Origin: Salipaludibacillus sp. CUR1
GTDB lineage: Bacteria > Bacillota > Bacilli > Bacillales > Salisediminibacteriaceae
NCBI RefSeq assembly: GCF_021028955.1
Contig: NZ_JAIWPE010000008.1
Coordinates: 1-38,770 of the forward strand
Direction: 5' to 3'
DNA: 38,770 nucleotides
Each line of letters opens with the position of its first letter. The first letter of the stretch is position 1. A model generated the notes under the pieces. It searched no databases, was not told the DNA's origin, and saw nothing but the letters and a program-made list of their open reading frames with translations. Made by a program: the position numbers and the translations under genes. Shown here in pieces: positions 38,170-38,770 of this stretch.

Positions 38170-38500
38170 GGTGAAGCTGACAGGCTGCTGGTTAGTTTTC
38201 GAGGTTCAAAAAGACAAGCTATTCAGCTCAGTCACTCCCCATATGGGGGACGCTTTTAAATATCTCCCTTGAGATTTTTTATTTTTACCGGCTTTACTTG
38301 AATACTTAATGAGAGAAACTAATAACTCTGGAAGAGTGGGATGTTTTAAGCCGGAGACAAGGCCGCAAGGCGGTGCAGTGGTTAAGGAGACGAGCTGTAT
38401 AAGAGATTACACTTTAAACACTTGGACATTATCCAATGGAGGATAAAAGATGAGTTTTCTTTAATCTCAAATAAAAATTATTCTGAAAATAAATCAGGGG
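38170..38500. other. Non-coding stretch between the HD-GYP gene and the rRNA promoters
   Basis: It holds a 14-base palindrome TCCCCATATGGGGA (38236-38249) and a short stem ATCTC-CCTT-GAGAT with TTTTTTA (38262-38282, a weak terminator). It also has a G-rich segment able to fold (GGCCGCAAGGCGG near 38368) and a strong GGAGG 7 bases before an ATG that is followed by only three more codons and a stop (38450-38464). No gene or known RNA family is recognised. Confidence 0.5.
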
Positions 38501-38528
38501 TTGCAATTGAACAATAGACTATGATAAA
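38501..38528 (+). promoter_or_regulatory. Possible upstream rRNA promoter (P1)
   Basis: TTGCAA (38501-38506) and GATAAA (38523-38528) are 16 bases apart, each 4/6 to consensus. Tandem promoters are common at Bacillus rRNA operons, which is the main reason to list it. Confidence 0.35.
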
Positions 38529-38599
38529 TTATTAAACGTTGCTGAAAAAACAAGTGACTTTGTTTACAGGCAAATAGTTAATTATTTTATAAAAAACTA

Positions 38600-38628
38600 T
38601 TGACTTAAATGAATCGCTTTGATATGAT
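38600..38628 (+). promoter_or_regulatory. rRNA operon promoter (P2)
   Basis: TTGACT (38600-38605) and TATGAT (38623-38628) are exactly 17 bases apart, with an AT-rich UP-like tract (TTATTTTATAAAAAACTA) directly upstream. Transcription should start near 38636, about 115 bases before 16S. Confidence 0.88.
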
Positions 38629-38650
38629 ATACAAGTCGCAACGAAATATA

Positions 38651-38749
38651 TTGACCTTTGAAAACTAAACAAAAAGCCAAGCGAAGAGGGATATTTAAAT
38701 ATCCCGTCAATGAATTATTTTTATTTTGATGTCAGAGACATCGAACTCT
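38651..38749 (+). ncRNA. rRNA leader with antitermination-like and processing elements
   Basis: TTGACCTTTGAAAACTAAAC (38651-38670) is the kind of box found in Bacillus rRNA leaders and spacers. It is followed by the perfect 18-base palindrome GGGATATTTAAATATCCC (38688-38705) and a small hairpin GATGTC-AGA-GACATC (38728-38742) directly before 16S. Part of this leader should pair with sequence after 16S to form an RNase III stem, which is outside the window. Confidence 0.6.
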
Positions 38750-38770
38750 TTTATGGAGAGTTTGATCCTG
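38750..38770 (+). rRNA. rrs: 16S ribosomal RNA, 5' end only
   Basis: TTTATGGAGAGTTTGATCCTG is the canonical start of Bacillus 16S rRNA, containing the universal AGAGTTTGATCCTG site. Only 21 bases are inside the window. In B. subtilis rrnO also follows gyrA, so the operon position is conserved, though here about 5.5 kb of extra genes intervene. Confidence 0.95.

Noticed and set aside
38320-38400. Resemblance to a c-di-GMP (GEMM) riboswitch (GAAGAGTGGGATG...AAGCC)
   Set aside because: Attractive next to an HD-GYP gene, but the upstream conserved CACGCACAGGGCAAACC part is absent and the element would lead into an rRNA operon.

Overview
The window is the replication-origin region of an endospore-forming Bacillaceae chromosome. 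The gene order is the classic Bacillus one: dnaB-rplI-gdpP-yybS, rpsR-ssb-rpsF, ychF, yyaC, parB-parA-noc-rsmG-mnmG-mnmE, jag-spoIIIJ-yidD-rnpA-rpmH, then oriC, then dnaA-dnaN-yaaA-recF-remB-gyrB-gyrA and the start of an rRNA operon. Spo0J/Soj, SpoIIIJ and YyaC point to a spore former. The acidic GyrA tail and two Bacillaceae-type palindromic repeats fit a haloalkaliphilic member (Alkalihalobacillus, Salipaludibacillus or Alkalicoccus-like), but this placement is an inference.

Layout. Left of oriC (179-22985) every gene is on the minus strand except yyaC; right of it everything is on the plus strand. Transcription therefore runs away from the origin on both arms. From left to right: replicative helicase, L9, c-di-AMP phosphodiesterase and YybS (179-4932); an unknown 60-aa gene; the S18-SSB-S6 operon with a good sigma-A promoter; YchF; a 456-bp stretch with no intact gene; a DUF951 protein, a YkvI-like transporter, divergent yyaC, a palindromic repeat, DUF554 and a cysteine desulfurase (8468-12693); chromosome segregation genes with two parS sites; tRNA and rRNA modification genes; a 402-bp gap with three perfect DnaA boxes; the membrane-insertase and RNase P group; and rpmH with a perfect consensus promoter.

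oriC lies at 22986-25470. One DnaA-box array is upstream of dnaA (23451-23796). A second, compact array between dnaA and dnaN is followed by an AT-rich candidate unwinding element with DnaA-trio-like triplets. dnaA, yaaA, recF and gyrB start with TTG or GTG.

Right of gyrA the content becomes accessory-like: a decayed stretch with a RidA-like fragment, a hairpin repeat, a CstA-family transporter, a small protein ending in Arg-Cys-Cys, an ArsA/Get3-like ATPase, an HD-GYP protein whose HD histidine is replaced by alanine, and the promoter, leader and first 21 bases of a 16S rRNA gene. The CstA / RCC-tail / SIMIBI-class ATPase set is the most interesting system here. It parallels enterobacterial transporter / YjiX-type RCC-tail protein / YjiA GTPase sets, but uses a different NTPase family.
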